Of a stretch of 64,000 nucleotides of DNA, positions 51,328 to 60,971 are shown piece by piece. The notes beneath the pieces were generated by a model. That model ran no database searches. It saw nothing but the letters and a program-made list of their open reading frames with translations, and was not told the DNA's origin. The first letter of the stretch is position 1, and every line of letters starts with the position of its first letter. A program made the translations under genes and the position numbers. The stretch comes from Methylobacillus methanolivorans (GTDB lineage: Bacteria; Pseudomonadota; Gammaproteobacteria; Burkholderiales; Methylophilaceae): contig NZ_JBIWXY010000001.1 of the NCBI RefSeq assembly GCF_044751345.1, positions 1,054,001 through 1,118,000 of the forward strand. The letters are read 5' to 3'.

Positions 51328-51576
51328 ATGAAACATGCTTTGAAACCGTATGTATTACCCTGCATCCTGGCCGTTGCATTGCTCAACGGCTGTCACTCCA
51401 ACGAATCCAGCTCAACGCTAGCAATCGCAAATCCTGCTTCTGAACATTGCGTGAAGCAAGGCGGCAAACTTGAGATAGTTAGAGATGAAGCCGGAGAGAA
51501 AGGCATGTGTCATCTGCCTGACGGTACAGTTGTAGAAGAGTGGGAGCTTTTCCGCCGTGATCACCCGCAGGAATAA
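51328..51576 (+). CDS. DUF333 small lipoprotein
   Basis: The 82-residue protein has a lipobox ALLNGC (Cys22) and one DUF333 module: ASEHCVKQGGKLEIV and GMCHLPDGTVVEEWELFRR, with two conserved Cys. Members are often annotated as hemolysin-like or YoaF-like lipoproteins; the function is not known. The ATG at 51328 has AAGG six bases upstream. It lies inside the accessory island. Confidence 0.85.
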   Translation: MKHALKPYVLPCILAVALLNGCHSNESSSTLAIANPASEHCVKQGGKLEIVRDEAGEKGMCHLPDGTVVEEWELFRRDHPQE

Positions 51577-51611
51577 GCGGCTCACTTAAATGTAGAAGCA
51601 AAGGAATTGTA

Positions 51612-52046
51612 ATGGAACGCAATGGTCATTGCCTATGTGGCGCAGTTACTTTCAAACTCACCAGTGATCCACTGGCAGTCAGGGTTTGCTGGTGCCGTGA
51701 TTGCCAGCATTTTGCTGCTAATGGAACGGTCAATGCGATTGTTCCAGCTAGCGCACTTGAATTTTCTGGCCCGCTTGCCGAATACACTAAAGTGGCAGAC
51801 AGTGGAAATGAAGTGACGCGTCAGTTTTGCCCACAGTGCGGTACCCATCTTTTTGGCATTTCATCCGCCAGGCCACAATTTAAAGTAGTTCGCACAGGTA
51901 ATTTTGACGATCCATCATCCATTACCCCCGATACCAACATCTGGACCCAAAGCGCTCCCTCATGGGCTTGCATTGATCACTCACTTGAACAAGCCGAACA
52001 ACAACCCCTTGCGCCTCAGGCCCCATCAAGCAGACCAGCACAATAA
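51612..52046 (+). CDS. GFA family (CENP-V/GFA fold) zinc protein
   Basis: The 144-residue protein has the zinc-binding Cys pattern of the family: GHCLCGAVTF, then VCWCRDCQHF and FCPQCGTHLFG. Related enzymes add glutathione to formaldehyde, but most members have no proven activity. In a formaldehyde-producing methylotroph a link to formaldehyde is tempting but not shown. It starts 35 bp after the DUF333 gene. Such proteins are common cassette cargo. Confidence 0.87.
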   Translation: MERNGHCLCGAVTFKLTSDPLAVRVCWCRDCQHFAANGTVNAIVPASALEFSGPLAEYTKVADSGNEVTRQFCPQCGTHLFGISSARPQFKVVRTGNFDDPSSITPDTNIWTQSAPSWACIDHSLEQAEQQPLAPQAPSSRPAQ

Positions 52047-52216
52047 TCATTAAGAACATCTCTAGTCATTAAGCGATACAGCAGTGATGAACGAGATGAT
52101 TAACGAAGATAGTATGTGAAATGCCTCATGCAATCCCGCGCCAATACACGTTTTTGGCACTTAGGTAGCCTTCCAGCATCAAGCACTCAATACTAAAAAC
52201 AGGGAGTCTGATTAAC

Positions 52217-53929
52217 ATGAAACACTCTATTTCATCCGCGCTTTTAACATTGTTGCTGCTCGCAGGTTGCACTCCCAAGCCTCCAATGCAATCGGCAGAC
52301 ACGCTGTACTTCGGTGGCCCGATATTAACCATGGAAGGCGAAACACCCCAATACGCTGAAACCATCTCGGTGAAAGATGGCAAGATTCTTTTCGTCGGCA
52401 CACAAAAAGAAGCTGATCAGAAAATCGAGGCAAAAAACCGGGTGGATCTCGCGGGCAAGACCTTATTACCTGGTTTTATCGACGCGCACGGCCATCTCTT
52501 CGTGTCAGGCATCCAGAAGCTGGGCGCCAACCTTTTGCCTCCGCCGGATGGCGATGGTAAAAGCGTGAAGGATATCGTCAGCATGCTTAACACCTGGCAG
52601 GAAGGTAACGCAAAAACCATTCAAAAGGCCGGATGGATCATCGGCTTTGGCTACGACGATTCACAACTAGCCGAGCAACGTCACCCGACAGCCAACGAGC
52701 TGGATCAAGTATCCATCGATATTCCGGTGGTGATTATTCATCAGTCTAGTCATCTGGCTGTCATGAATCACAAAGGCTTGGAATTAGCAGGATACAACGC
52801 GGATAGCGCAGACCCTGCTGGCGGCGTCATCCGCCGTGAGGCCGATGGCAAAACACCAAATGGTGTTCTGGAGGAGATGGCATTTTTTGGCCCGATTTTT
52901 AAAGTATTAGGTGGCTTGGATGACCAAGCTAACGAGAGAATTGCTTTGGCGGGGATAGAGGCTTATACCCAATTTGGTTTCACAACCGCACAGGAAGGGC
53001 GCGCAAGCCAAGCTGCTGCCGAGACGTTTCGCCGTTTAGCCAACGAAAAGAAGCTGACGATTGATGTAGCAGTATTCCCTGACCTACAAGCAGAAGCTGC
53101 TTACATGAAGGAACATGGTGTCAGTCAAACCTACAGCAACCACTTCCGCCTCGCTGGCGTAAAACTCAGCTTTGACGGTTCACCACAAGGCAAGACCGCT
53201 TGGCTCAGCCAGCCTTACAAGGTACCGCCTCAAGGCCAACCAGAGACTTACGTTGGCTACCCTGCCATCCCTGGTGCTGAAGATCGGCAGACATTGGTTG
53301 ATCTCGCCTTTGAGCATCACTGGCAGGCATTGACCCACGTCAATGGTGATGCAGCGGCAGATGCCCTCATTACCGCAGTTGCCAATGCTGAAGCAAAGTA
53401 TGGCAAGGCAGACAGACGCCCAGTGATGATTCATGCACAAGTCGTGCGGGAAGATCAGATCGACAAGATGAAAGCGTTGGGCATCGTTCCTTCGTTCTTC
53501 TCCATGCACACCTATTACTGGGGCGATTGGCATAAAAACGAAGTTCTGGGAGAGGAACGTGCATACCACATCTCGCCGACGCAATCGGCGCTAAAACGTG
53601 GGATGAAATTTACCGAGCATCACGATGCGCCAGTAGCGCTCCCAAGCGCCATGATGATCCTGCATACAACGGTGAACCGGACAAGCCGCAGCGGCGAAGT
53701 GATTGGCCCGGATCAGCGCGTGAGCCCATTCATTGCGCTGAAATCGATTACCGAATGGGCAGCATGGCAATACTTTGAGGAAAAGAACAAAGGCACGCTC
53801 ACTGCGGGCAAGCTAGCGGACTTTGTGATTCTGGATAAAGACCCTATCGCCGTAGAGCCAGAAGCGATCAAGGATATTGCAGTGTTAGAGACAATCAAGG
53901 AAGGCCAGACGGTCTACAAAGCTCGCTAA
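52217..53929 (+). CDS. YtcJ-like metal-dependent amidohydrolase lipoprotein
   Basis: The 570-residue protein has a lipobox LLAGC (Cys18) and an amidohydrolase-3 body: LPGFIDAHGHLF with the HxH metal pair, DIPVVIIHQSSHLAVMN, LTHVNGDAAADALITAV and a C-terminal TAGKLADFVILDKDP (beta-sandwich domain). An exported location is predicted from the lipoprotein signal. The substrate (amide, ester or cyclic compound) is not clear. Its stop codon lies inside the left box of the attC-like site 53924-53986. Confidence 0.88.
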   Translation: MKHSISSALLTLLLLAGCTPKPPMQSADTLYFGGPILTMEGETPQYAETISVKDGKILFVGTQKEADQKIEAKNRVDLAGKTLLPGFIDAHGHLFVSGIQKLGANLLPPPDGDGKSVKDIVSMLNTWQEGNAKTIQKAGWIIGFGYDDSQLAEQRHPTANELDQVSIDIPVVIIHQSSHLAVMNHKGLELAGYNADSADPAGGVIRREADGKTPNGVLEEMAFFGPIFKVLGGLDDQANERIALAGIEAYTQFGFTTAQEGRASQAAAETFRRLANEKKLTIDVAVFPDLQAEAAYMKEHGVSQTYSNHFRLAGVKLSFDGSPQGKTAWLSQPYKVPPQGQPETYVGYPAIPGAEDRQTLVDLAFEHHWQALTHVNGDAAADALITAVANAEAKYGKADRRPVMIHAQVVREDQIDKMKALGIVPSFFSMHTYYWGDWHKNEVLGEERAYHISPTQSALKRGMKFTEHHDAPVALPSAMMILHTTVNRTSRSGEVIGPDQRVSPFIALKSITEWAAWQYFEEKNKGTLTAGKLADFVILDKDPIAVEPEAIKDIAVLETIKEGQTVYKAR

Positions 53930-53986
53930 CACAAGCTGTCACGGGCAGCGGACGGCGCTATGCGCCGCCGCACCGTCACGTTAGAT
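53924..53986 (+). other. Integron attC-like recombination site
   Basis: The 63-bp element begins CGCTAAC (53924-53930, including the TAA stop) and ends GTTAGAT (53980-53986), the latter a perfect GTTRRRY box. Between them is an imperfect palindrome: GTCACGG matches CCGTCAC with one mismatch, and GCGG-A-CGGCGC pairs with GCGCCGCCGC around TAT, leaving an extrahelical A. Such extrahelical bases direct strand choice in attC sites. No integrase gene is in the window. Confidence 0.65.
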
Positions 53987-53994
53987 TTACAATA

Positions 53995-54882
53995 TTAGGC
54001 TGGGAAAACCCCGGTAGAAAGATAACGATCACCCCGATCGCAGACAATCGTCACAATCACGGCGTTCTCTACACGTTTTGATAACTGCAATGCCGCATAC
54101 AGCGCTCCACCCGAGGAAATGCCAGCAAAGATGCCCTCTTCTGTTGCCAGCTTGAGAGTGGTTTTTTCAGCATGCGCCTGGCTGACATAAATTAGTTCAT
54201 CAACGCGCTTGGCATCGTAAATCGTGGGCAAGTATTCTTCTGGCCATTTGCGAATACCGGGAATTTGCGCGCCTTCTTCTGGCTGCACACCAACAATGCG
54301 AATGTCAGCGTTTTGCTCCTTGAGATAGCGCGAGGTACCCATGATGGTGCCAGTGGTGCCCATGCTGGAGACAAAATGGGTCACTTTGCCCTGGGTATCA
54401 CGCCAGATCTCCGGGCCAGTACCTTCATAATGCGCCAACGGGTTATCAGGGTTGCCAAACTGGTCGAGCACGATGCCCTCCCCCTCCAGCTGTAGCTTGG
54501 TCGCCACATCGCGTGCCAGCTCCATGCCACCATCACGCGGCGTCAGCACGAGTTCAGCGCCATAAGCCTTCATGCTCTGGCGGCGTTCTACGCTCTGGTT
54601 ATCCGGCATCACCAGCACCATTTTGTAGCCGCGCATCGCCGCCACCATGGCCAGGGCAATGCCGGTATTGCCGGAGGTCGCCTCAATCAGGGTATCGCCG
54701 GGCTTGATGTCGCCGCGCGCCTCTGCGCGCTTGATCATGGAAAGAGCGGGCCTATCCTTGACCGAACCAGCCGGATTATTGCCTTCGAGCTTGAGCAAGA
54801 TGGTGTTGCTAGTGTTGCCTGCCAGGCGTTGCAGCTTGACCAGCGGGGTATTGCCTACGAAATCATCCAGGGTTTTATACAT
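53995..54882 (-). CDS. cysM: Cysteine synthase B
   Basis: The 295-residue PLP enzyme makes cysteine from O-acetylserine and sulfide or thiosulfate. The PLP Lys is in NPAGSVKDRPALSMI, the substrate loop is EATSGNTGIALAMVAA, the phosphate cup is SMGTTGTIMGTSRYL, and GISSGGALYAA is near the end. Length and NPAGSVKDRPA favour CysM over CysK. It ends 8 bp from the attC-like site on the opposite strand. Confidence 0.95.
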   Translation of the reverse strand: MYKTLDDFVGNTPLVKLQRLAGNTSNTILLKLEGNNPAGSVKDRPALSMIKRAEARGDIKPGDTLIEATSGNTGIALAMVAAMRGYKMVLVMPDNQSVERRQSMKAYGAELVLTPRDGGMELARDVATKLQLEGEGIVLDQFGNPDNPLAHYEGTGPEIWRDTQGKVTHFVSSMGTTGTIMGTSRYLKEQNADIRIVGVQPEEGAQIPGIRKWPEEYLPTIYDAKRVDELIYVSQAHAEKTTLKLATEEGIFAGISSGGALYAALQLSKRVENAVIVTIVCDRGDRYLSTGVFPA

Positions 54883-54934
54883 TTAATTTCAATCAGTGTC
54901 TGGGCAAGCCACCAGCTGGCCCTTTATTCCAAAA

Positions 54935-55435
54935 TCAGGCCTTTTTTTGAAAAGCCAACAAAACAGCGAACAGGCCTAATCCAGCAAAAGCAATCAGCGA
55001 AAGCTGGGGAATGGTCAAGCCGAACAAGGTCCAGTCTATCGCGGAGCATTCACCCGTGCCCTTGAAGATCAAATCCAGCGCTTTTTTCAGCGGGAAGGTT
55101 TCCATGATGTAGTCAAACCCCGCGCCGCATTCAGCCATCACTTTGTCAGGGTTAGCCTGAATCCAGATATGGCGTGCTGCAATGCCAATGCCAGTGACCG
55201 CAGCTGCCACATGCAGCAGGCCATAGACCTTGCGGCCCATACTGCCTGGGTTGTGCAAAGCGGCCATCAGGAACAATAAGCCCAGCGCCATAAAGGCAAT
55301 GCGCTGGGAGATGCACAATGGACAAGGCTCCAGGTTGTATTGCTGCTGGATGACTAAGGCCAACGCCACCAAGCCAAAACTGGCGATGAAGCCAAGAAAG
55401 TAGCCACGACGCCCAGCAAACAGCTTATTGCACAT
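54935..55435 (-). CDS. dsbB: Disulfide bond formation protein B
   Basis: The 166-residue inner-membrane enzyme has four hydrophobic segments and both redox pairs: CPLC in NLEPCPLCISQR and the periplasmic-loop pair in MAECGAGF and GTGECSAIDW. It reoxidises DsbA with ubiquinone. I chose the ATG at 55435 behind GAGG; a TTG two codons upstream is open. No dsbA is nearby. Confidence 0.94.
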   Translation of the reverse strand: MCNKLFAGRRGYFLGFIASFGLVALALVIQQQYNLEPCPLCISQRIAFMALGLLFLMAALHNPGSMGRKVYGLLHVAAAVTGIGIAARHIWIQANPDKVMAECGAGFDYIMETFPLKKALDLIFKGTGECSAIDWTLFGLTIPQLSLIAFAGLGLFAVLLAFQKKA

Positions 55436-55541
55436 AAACAAAGCCTCAGCACTTATAATGAATATCCCGCAATTGTAACGGATACATCCCGGTTAGCACC
55501 AACTAAGGCTGCAAACCGCAGACAACCGCCCGACAACCTCT

Positions 55542-56741
55542 ATGGCAGACCCACAGCACATTCTCAGCGTCACCGAGCTCAACCGCATGGCGCGTGAGTT
55601 ACTGGAAACCAGTTTCTCCTTGTTCTGGATCAGTGGTGAAATTTCCAACCTCACCCGTGCCGCCTCCGGGCATTGGTATTTTTCATTGAAAGATCAAGGT
55701 GCGCAGGTGCGTTGCGTGATGTTCCGTGGCCGTAACGCCTACCTGGACTGGGTTCCACGCGAAGGTGACAAAGTTGAGGCCAGGGCCGTGGTCACGTTGT
55801 ACGAAGCACGTGGCGACTTCCAGCTCACTATCGAATTCCTGCAACGCGCAGGCTTGGGCAATTTGTTCGAGGCTTATGAAAAACTCAAGCAACAGCTTGC
55901 CGCAGAAGGCTTGTTCGCCGCGGAGCACAAAATAGCGCTACCCACACATCCACGCCAAATTGGCATTGTGACCTCGCCTGATGCGGCAGCCCTGCGCGAT
56001 GTACTCACAACCCTGCGCCGTCGTATGCCAGCAGTCAACATCGTGATCTATCCAACCCCAGTACAGGGCAAAGGCGCTGCCAACCTGATTGCAGCGGCGA
56101 TTCGCACTGCCGATCAGCGTGCAGAATGCGATGTGCTGATTGTCTGCCGCGGTGGTGGCAGCATTGAGGATTTATGGCAGTTCAACGAGGAAATCGTCGC
56201 CCGCGCTATCCATGGCTGCACCCTTCCCGTTATCAGTGCTGTAGGGCACGAGACTGATTTCACGATTGCGGATTTTGTTGCCGATGTCCGGGCACCTACG
56301 CCAACGGCTGCCGCCGAACTCGCCACGCCAGATCGCAGCAGCCTGTTGCGCAATCTGCAACAAAGCCGTGAGCGGCTGGAACGCAGCATGCAGAACCGCC
56401 TGCAACAACGCGGCCAGCAGCTTGACTACCTCAGCCGCCGCCTGCTCTCCCCCATGCAGCAGGTAGCCCACAAGCAGCAACACCTCGCACAACTGCGCCT
56501 GCGGCTCGTGCAGGCCATGACGCGACAGCTACAGAAGCAACATCAGCATTTGCAGGCAGCGCAGCAAAGCTTGGCCCACCTGAACCCAAGTGCAGTGTTG
56601 CAACGCGGTTACGCATTAGTGGAAAAGCTTAATGGCGAACTGGTGCAAGACAGCACACAGCTTTCAATCGGCGACACAGTCAAGCTCACCTTGGGCAAGG
56701 GCAGCGTAGAGGCTGATATTCGCAATGTCCGCTCTCGCTGA
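55542..56741 (+). CDS. xseA: Exodeoxyribonuclease VII large subunit
   Basis: The 399-residue subunit has an N-terminal OB-fold (LSVTELNRMARELLETSF, WISGEISNLTRAASGHWYFSLKD) and the catalytic core with IGIVTSPDAAALRDVL, VLIVCRGGGSIEDLWQFNEE and SAVGHETDFTIADFVAD. It is shorter than E. coli XseA (about 456), mainly in the helical C-terminus. XseB is not next to it. Confidence 0.95.
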   Translation: MADPQHILSVTELNRMARELLETSFSLFWISGEISNLTRAASGHWYFSLKDQGAQVRCVMFRGRNAYLDWVPREGDKVEARAVVTLYEARGDFQLTIEFLQRAGLGNLFEAYEKLKQQLAAEGLFAAEHKIALPTHPRQIGIVTSPDAAALRDVLTTLRRRMPAVNIVIYPTPVQGKGAANLIAAAIRTADQRAECDVLIVCRGGGSIEDLWQFNEEIVARAIHGCTLPVISAVGHETDFTIADFVADVRAPTPTAAAELATPDRSSLLRNLQQSRERLERSMQNRLQQRGQQLDYLSRRLLSPMQQVAHKQQHLAQLRLRLVQAMTRQLQKQHQHLQAAQQSLAHLNPSAVLQRGYALVEKLNGELVQDSTQLSIGDTVKLTLGKGSVEADIRNVRSR

Positions 56742-56742
56742 C

Positions 56743-57075
56743 ATGAGTGAATTGACGGACTATTTGCAAGAACTGCTGCGAGACTTTGGGCCTATCCAGG
56801 CCAAACGTATGTTTGGTGGCTATGGCATTTATCATCAAGGCCTCATGTTTGCACTGATTGCCGACGATACGCTCTACCTCAAGGCAGATGATCAAAACCG
56901 TGGTGCATTCGAGCAGCTGGACTTACCCGCCTTTCGCTATGCCAAACAAGGCAAGGAGGTCACGATGTCTTATTATCAAGCCCCGGCTGACATGCTCGAA
57001 GAACCAGAGCAAGCGATTTATTGGGCACGCCTGGCTTATGCCGCAGCCCTGCGTGCCCGTCCACTGAAAAAGTAA
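56743..57075 (+). CDS. TfoX/Sxy N-terminal-domain protein
   Basis: The 110-residue protein has only the TfoX N-terminal fold: FGPIQAKRMFGGYGIYHQGLMFALI and a Gln/Glu-rich middle. Full-length Sxy/TfoX controls competence with CRP, but stand-alone N-terminal proteins are common and uncharacterised. The ATG at 56743 follows the xseA stop by one base; an alternative at 56725 overlaps xseA. Confidence 0.82.
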   Translation: MSELTDYLQELLRDFGPIQAKRMFGGYGIYHQGLMFALIADDTLYLKADDQNRGAFEQLDLPAFRYAKQGKEVTMSYYQAPADMLEEPEQAIYWARLAYAAALRARPLKK

Positions 57076-57163
57076 ATCCCTTAGTAGACCATGGACTTAC
57101 ATGTGCTATCTAAGCCTGTGCAAGGCGCGTAGAATGGCGAAAATTTTTTACTGAGCCTGCCCT

Positions 57164-59041
57164 ATGCAAGCTAGCAGCAACACCAAACCCGCCCTCCCAC
57201 TCCTGGCCCTCGCCGCATTGGGCGTGGTCTTTGGTGATATCGGCACCAGTCCGCTGTACACCATGAAAGAAGTCTTTGCCGTGAGTCCGCACCCAGTGCC
57301 GCTCACGCATGACAATGTCTTTGGCATTCTGGCCTTGATTTTATGGTCGTTCATCATGGTGGTTTCGCTGAAATACACCGTGTTCGTCATGCGCGCCGAT
57401 AACAATGGCGAAGGCGGCATCATGGCATTGCTTGCATTGGCCAGCCGGAATATCAAAGGCGAGCGCAAACGCCTGGTGATGTATGCAGGCATCATTGGCG
57501 CGTGCATGTTTTATGCCGATGGCATGATCACCCCGGCGATCTCAGTGTTATCGGCCGTGGAAGGCATGGAGGTTGCAGCTCCGGGACTCGATCAATTCAT
57601 TGTTCCCATCACATTGGCGGTATTGTTCGCCTTGTTCTGGCTACAAAGCAAGGGCACGGCTGTGGCTGGGGCACTATTCGGACCGGTGATGTTGTTGTGG
57701 TTTGGCACCCTGGCTGCACTCGGCGTCGCCAATATCATGCATGAACCCAGGGTGCTGGAAGCGCTCAATCCGCTGTACGCCATTCAGTTCTTCATCCATG
57801 CCCCATGGGTCGCCTTCGTTGCGCTAGGCTCAGTAGTATTGGCTGTCACCGGAGTAGAGGCGCTTTATGCCGATATGGGCCACTTTGGCCCCAAGCCAAT
57901 TCGCTACGCCTGGTTTGGCTTCGTCTTGCCGGCTTTGATACTCAACTACTTTGGGCAAGGTGCACTGGTGCTGCATGATGCAGAAGCGATCAAGAACCCT
58001 TTCTACCTGATGGCACCAGAATGGATGCTGTATCCATTGATCACCCTGGCAACACTTGCCACCGTCATCGCGTCACAGGCTGTCATCTCAGGTGCTTTTT
58101 CCATCTCGGCGCAGGCCTTGCAATTAGGCTATTTGCCACGCATGCGCATCCTGCATACTTCCGAGCAGCAAAAAGGCCAGATCTACATGCCTTATATCAA
58201 CTGGAGCCTGATGGTCGCGGTCATGGCGCTCGTTGTTGGCTTCGGCTCCTCTGGTGACCTCGCTGCCGCCTATGGCATCGCCGTGACAGGCAACATGCTG
58301 TTCACCACACTATTGGCAGGGATCGTATTCCATGGCATCTGGCACTGGAGCTGGCCACGCACGATTGCACTCATCAGCATATTCCTCATCATCGACCTGG
58401 CTTTCTTCAGCGCCAATATCCTGAAAATTCCCGATGGCGGCTGGGTGCCTATCCTGATCGGCATTGTCATCTTTACCTTGATGACCACCTGGAAAAGCGG
58501 ACGCGGGCTATTGCTGGAGCGCCTGCGCAATGATGCCATGCTGCTGGAGCCTTTCATTGATGCCATTGGCGCACACCCGCCACAACGCGTGCATGGCACT
58601 GGTATTTTCATGACGCCGAATCCCCATGGGGTTCCCCATGCCATGCTGCACAACCTCAAGCACAACAAAATACTGCATGAGCGCAATATCCTGCTTACCG
58701 TCAATATTGCCGATGTGCCTTATATTGAAGAACGCAGCCGCCTAGGGCTAGAAGAGCTACGCCACGGTTTCTACCGCATTACCGTCAACTATGGCTTCAA
58801 GGATGACCCTGACCTACCACGCGATCTGGAGTTGACGAAACAACTTGGCCTGGAACTCGACACCATGGACACTTCGTTTTTCATCGGCAAGGAAACCCTC
58901 TTCGTCAGCAGAAGCTCTGGCATGGCTTACTGGCGCAACAAACTGTTTGTCGGCATGTTCCGCAATGCCGACAGTATTACCAACCAATTCAAGCTGCCGC
59001 CAAACCGCGTGATTGAACTAGGTACCCAAGTCACGCTTTGA
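57164..59041 (+). CDS. kup: Potassium uptake protein Kup
   Basis: The 625-residue K+/H+ symporter has about 12 hydrophobic segments. The family N-terminus LAALGVVFGDIGTSPLYTMKEVF and NNGEGGIMALLALA are present, as are YADGMITPAISVLSAVEG and GVEALYADMGHFGPKPIRYAW. A cytoplasmic tail of about 150 residues follows. Length equals E. coli Kup (622). It follows a short gap after the TfoX gene. Confidence 0.96.
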   Translation: MQASSNTKPALPLLALAALGVVFGDIGTSPLYTMKEVFAVSPHPVPLTHDNVFGILALILWSFIMVVSLKYTVFVMRADNNGEGGIMALLALASRNIKGERKRLVMYAGIIGACMFYADGMITPAISVLSAVEGMEVAAPGLDQFIVPITLAVLFALFWLQSKGTAVAGALFGPVMLLWFGTLAALGVANIMHEPRVLEALNPLYAIQFFIHAPWVAFVALGSVVLAVTGVEALYADMGHFGPKPIRYAWFGFVLPALILNYFGQGALVLHDAEAIKNPFYLMAPEWMLYPLITLATLATVIASQAVISGAFSISAQALQLGYLPRMRILHTSEQQKGQIYMPYINWSLMVAVMALVVGFGSSGDLAAAYGIAVTGNMLFTTLLAGIVFHGIWHWSWPRTIALISIFLIIDLAFFSANILKIPDGGWVPILIGIVIFTLMTTWKSGRGLLLERLRNDAMLLEPFIDAIGAHPPQRVHGTGIFMTPNPHGVPHAMLHNLKHNKILHERNILLTVNIADVPYIEERSRLGLEELRHGFYRITVNYGFKDDPDLPRDLELTKQLGLELDTMDTSFFIGKETLFVSRSSGMAYWRNKLFVGMFRNADSITNQFKLPPNRVIELGTQVTL

Positions 59042-59062
59042 GATGACGGCATTCGAGAAAGA

Positions 59063-59091
59063 TTGTCGGCTCATATGGCCCGGTCTAGAAT
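59063..59091 (+). promoter_or_regulatory. Possible sigma-70 promoter of the M48 protease gene
   Basis: TTGTCG (59063-59068), a 17-nt spacer and TAGAAT (59086-59091), about 45 bp before the ATG at 59137. Confidence 0.5.
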
Positions 59092-59136
59092 GGCGCCTAA
59101 TACGGTTGTTATCAGGTTTTAACAAAGGCTGTTCAC

Positions 59137-59982
59137 ATGAAAAAATCCATCAAACTTACCCTGATCGCTCTGGCATTAGTCCAGCTCACCAGTTGCACCA
59201 CAGTAAGCACGACCAATAAAGGCAACGTCGGTGTCGATCGCAAACAATATGTTGGCCTTGTGTCCGAGCAAGAGGCCGTAGAGCAATCCGCCCTGGCGTA
59301 CCAGCAAACTGTCAAAGATGCACAAGCCAAGAAGCTTCTCAACACAGATAGTGCAGAAACCAAACGTGTCCGCGCCATCGCCGACAAGCTGATCGCTCAT
59401 GTCGGCGTGTTCCGCTCCGATGCCCCAAGTTGGAAATGGGAAGTGAATGTGCAGGAAAGCAAGGAGATCAACGCCTACTGCATGGCTGGTGGCAAGATCA
59501 TGGTGTATACAGGCTTGATTGACCAGATCAAACCAACCGATGACGAACTCGCTGCCGTCATGGGTCACGAAATCGCCCACGCCCTGCGCGAGCATGTGCG
59601 CGAGCGCATGTCACGTGCCAAGGCTCAGCAGTATGGATTGCTAGGCTTGGCAGCCGTCGTTGGCCTCAGTACCAAGAATGCGGACAATGCCGTGCAGGCG
59701 CTGGCACTGGGCGGCACCGTCGCAGCCGTGGCCCTCACCCTGCCGAATAGCCGCACTGCAGAGCATGAAGCTGACCAGATTGGCCTTGAGCTGGCTGCGC
59801 GTGCTGGCTATAACCCCAATGCTGCACTGACGCTGTGGCAGAAAATGAGTGCTGTTGGTGGTGAGAAGCCGCCTGAAATTCTCAGCACCCACCCTTCGGA
59901 TGAATCACGCATGGCCGACATCAAGCGCTTGATTCCCTCCGTTATGCCACTGTATGAGCAAGCCAAGAAACAAGGTAAATAA
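59137..59982 (+). CDS. M48-family metalloprotease lipoprotein
   Basis: The 281-residue protein has a lipobox QLTSC (Cys20) and a zinc-peptidase core: HEIAH in VMGHEIAHALREHV, with the third Glu ligand in TAEHEADQIGLEL. ILSTHPSDESRM near the end is also typical. Similar E. coli lipoproteins (LoiP, YcaL) cut outer-membrane-assembly substrates. Single-gene unit with its own promoter-like sequence. Confidence 0.9.
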   Translation: MKKSIKLTLIALALVQLTSCTTVSTTNKGNVGVDRKQYVGLVSEQEAVEQSALAYQQTVKDAQAKKLLNTDSAETKRVRAIADKLIAHVGVFRSDAPSWKWEVNVQESKEINAYCMAGGKIMVYTGLIDQIKPTDDELAAVMGHEIAHALREHVRERMSRAKAQQYGLLGLAAVVGLSTKNADNAVQALALGGTVAAVALTLPNSRTAEHEADQIGLELAARAGYNPNAALTLWQKMSAVGGEKPPEILSTHPSDESRMADIKRLIPSVMPLYEQAKKQGK

Positions 59983-60089
59983 GGCAATTCAAGCGCTTGC
60001 CTTCCGCTAAATCGTGGCGGCTCCCCATCCTGGGAGGCGTTTTCAGGTAAAATAGCGGTTTTATCTGAAGCGACTCCTAGGAATCTTAG

Positions 60090-60914
60090 ATGAGCAATTT
60101 GCAAACCATTATTGAAGACGCGTTCGAGCGTCGTGCCGAGATTACCCCAGCCACTGCCAGTGCAGAAATCAAGGAAGCCGTATTCAGCGTGCTTGCCGAT
60201 CTCGACAGCGGTAAGCTGCGCGTGGCAGAACGCACAGACGGCCAGAACTGGGTCACCCATCAATGGATCAAGAAGGCCGTGTTGCTCTCCTTCCGCCTGG
60301 AAGACAATCTATTGCTGGATGACGGCGTCACCAAGTACTTCGACAAAGTACCCCCAAAGTTTGCCAACTATACAGAAGCCGACTTCAAGGCTGGCGGCTT
60401 CCGCGTGGTACCTAACGCTATCGTGCGTCGTGGCTCCTATATCGCCAAGAACGCAGTCTTGATGCCTTCCTACGTCAATATCGGTGCCTACGTTGGCGAA
60501 GGCACCATGGTAGACACCTGGGCAACTGTCGGCTCCTGCGCACAAATCGGCAAAAACGTACACCTTTCCGGTGGTGTAGGTATCGGCGGCGTGCTAGAGC
60601 CAGTACAAGCCGGCCCCACCATCATTGGTGACAACTGCTTTATCGGCGCACGCTCCGAAGTAGTGGAAGGCGTTGTCGTCGAAGACAACTGCGTGATTTC
60701 CATGGGCGTTTACATTGGCCAATCCACCAAGATTTACGATCGCGAAACCGGCGAAGTCACCTATGGCCGTGTACCTTCTGGCTCCGTTGTCGTCTCCGGC
60801 AACCTGCCTTCCAAGGATGGCAGCTACAGCCTCTACTGCGCCGTCATCGTCAAGAAAGTTGATGAAAAGACCTTGGGTAAAGTTGGTATCAACGAGCTAC
60901 TACGCGGTATCTAA
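60090..60914 (+). CDS. dapD: 2,3,4,5-tetrahydropyridine-2,6-dicarboxylate N-succinyltransferase
   Basis: The 274-residue enzyme adds a succinyl group in the lysine/diaminopimelate pathway. It has an N-terminal helical part and a left-handed beta-helix of hexapeptide repeats (for example VGEGTMVDTWATVGSCAQIGKNVHLSGGVGIGGVLEP). DNCFIGARSEVVEG is family-specific. Length equals E. coli DapD. dapE, two steps later in the pathway, lies at the window end. Confidence 0.97.
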   Translation: MSNLQTIIEDAFERRAEITPATASAEIKEAVFSVLADLDSGKLRVAERTDGQNWVTHQWIKKAVLLSFRLEDNLLLDDGVTKYFDKVPPKFANYTEADFKAGGFRVVPNAIVRRGSYIAKNAVLMPSYVNIGAYVGEGTMVDTWATVGSCAQIGKNVHLSGGVGIGGVLEPVQAGPTIIGDNCFIGARSEVVEGVVVEDNCVISMGVYIGQSTKIYDRETGEVTYGRVPSGSVVVSGNLPSKDGSYSLYCAVIVKKVDEKTLGKVGINELLRGI

Positions 60915-60971
60915 CCCCCAACCTCTTTCACGGGTGTCAATGTTCTGACACTGGCGTCGAAGCTCCAACAA

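Noticed and set aside
52047..52216. Further attC site between the GFA and amidohydrolase genes
   Set aside because: No GTTRRRY/RYYYAAC pair or long palindrome could be found in this gap.
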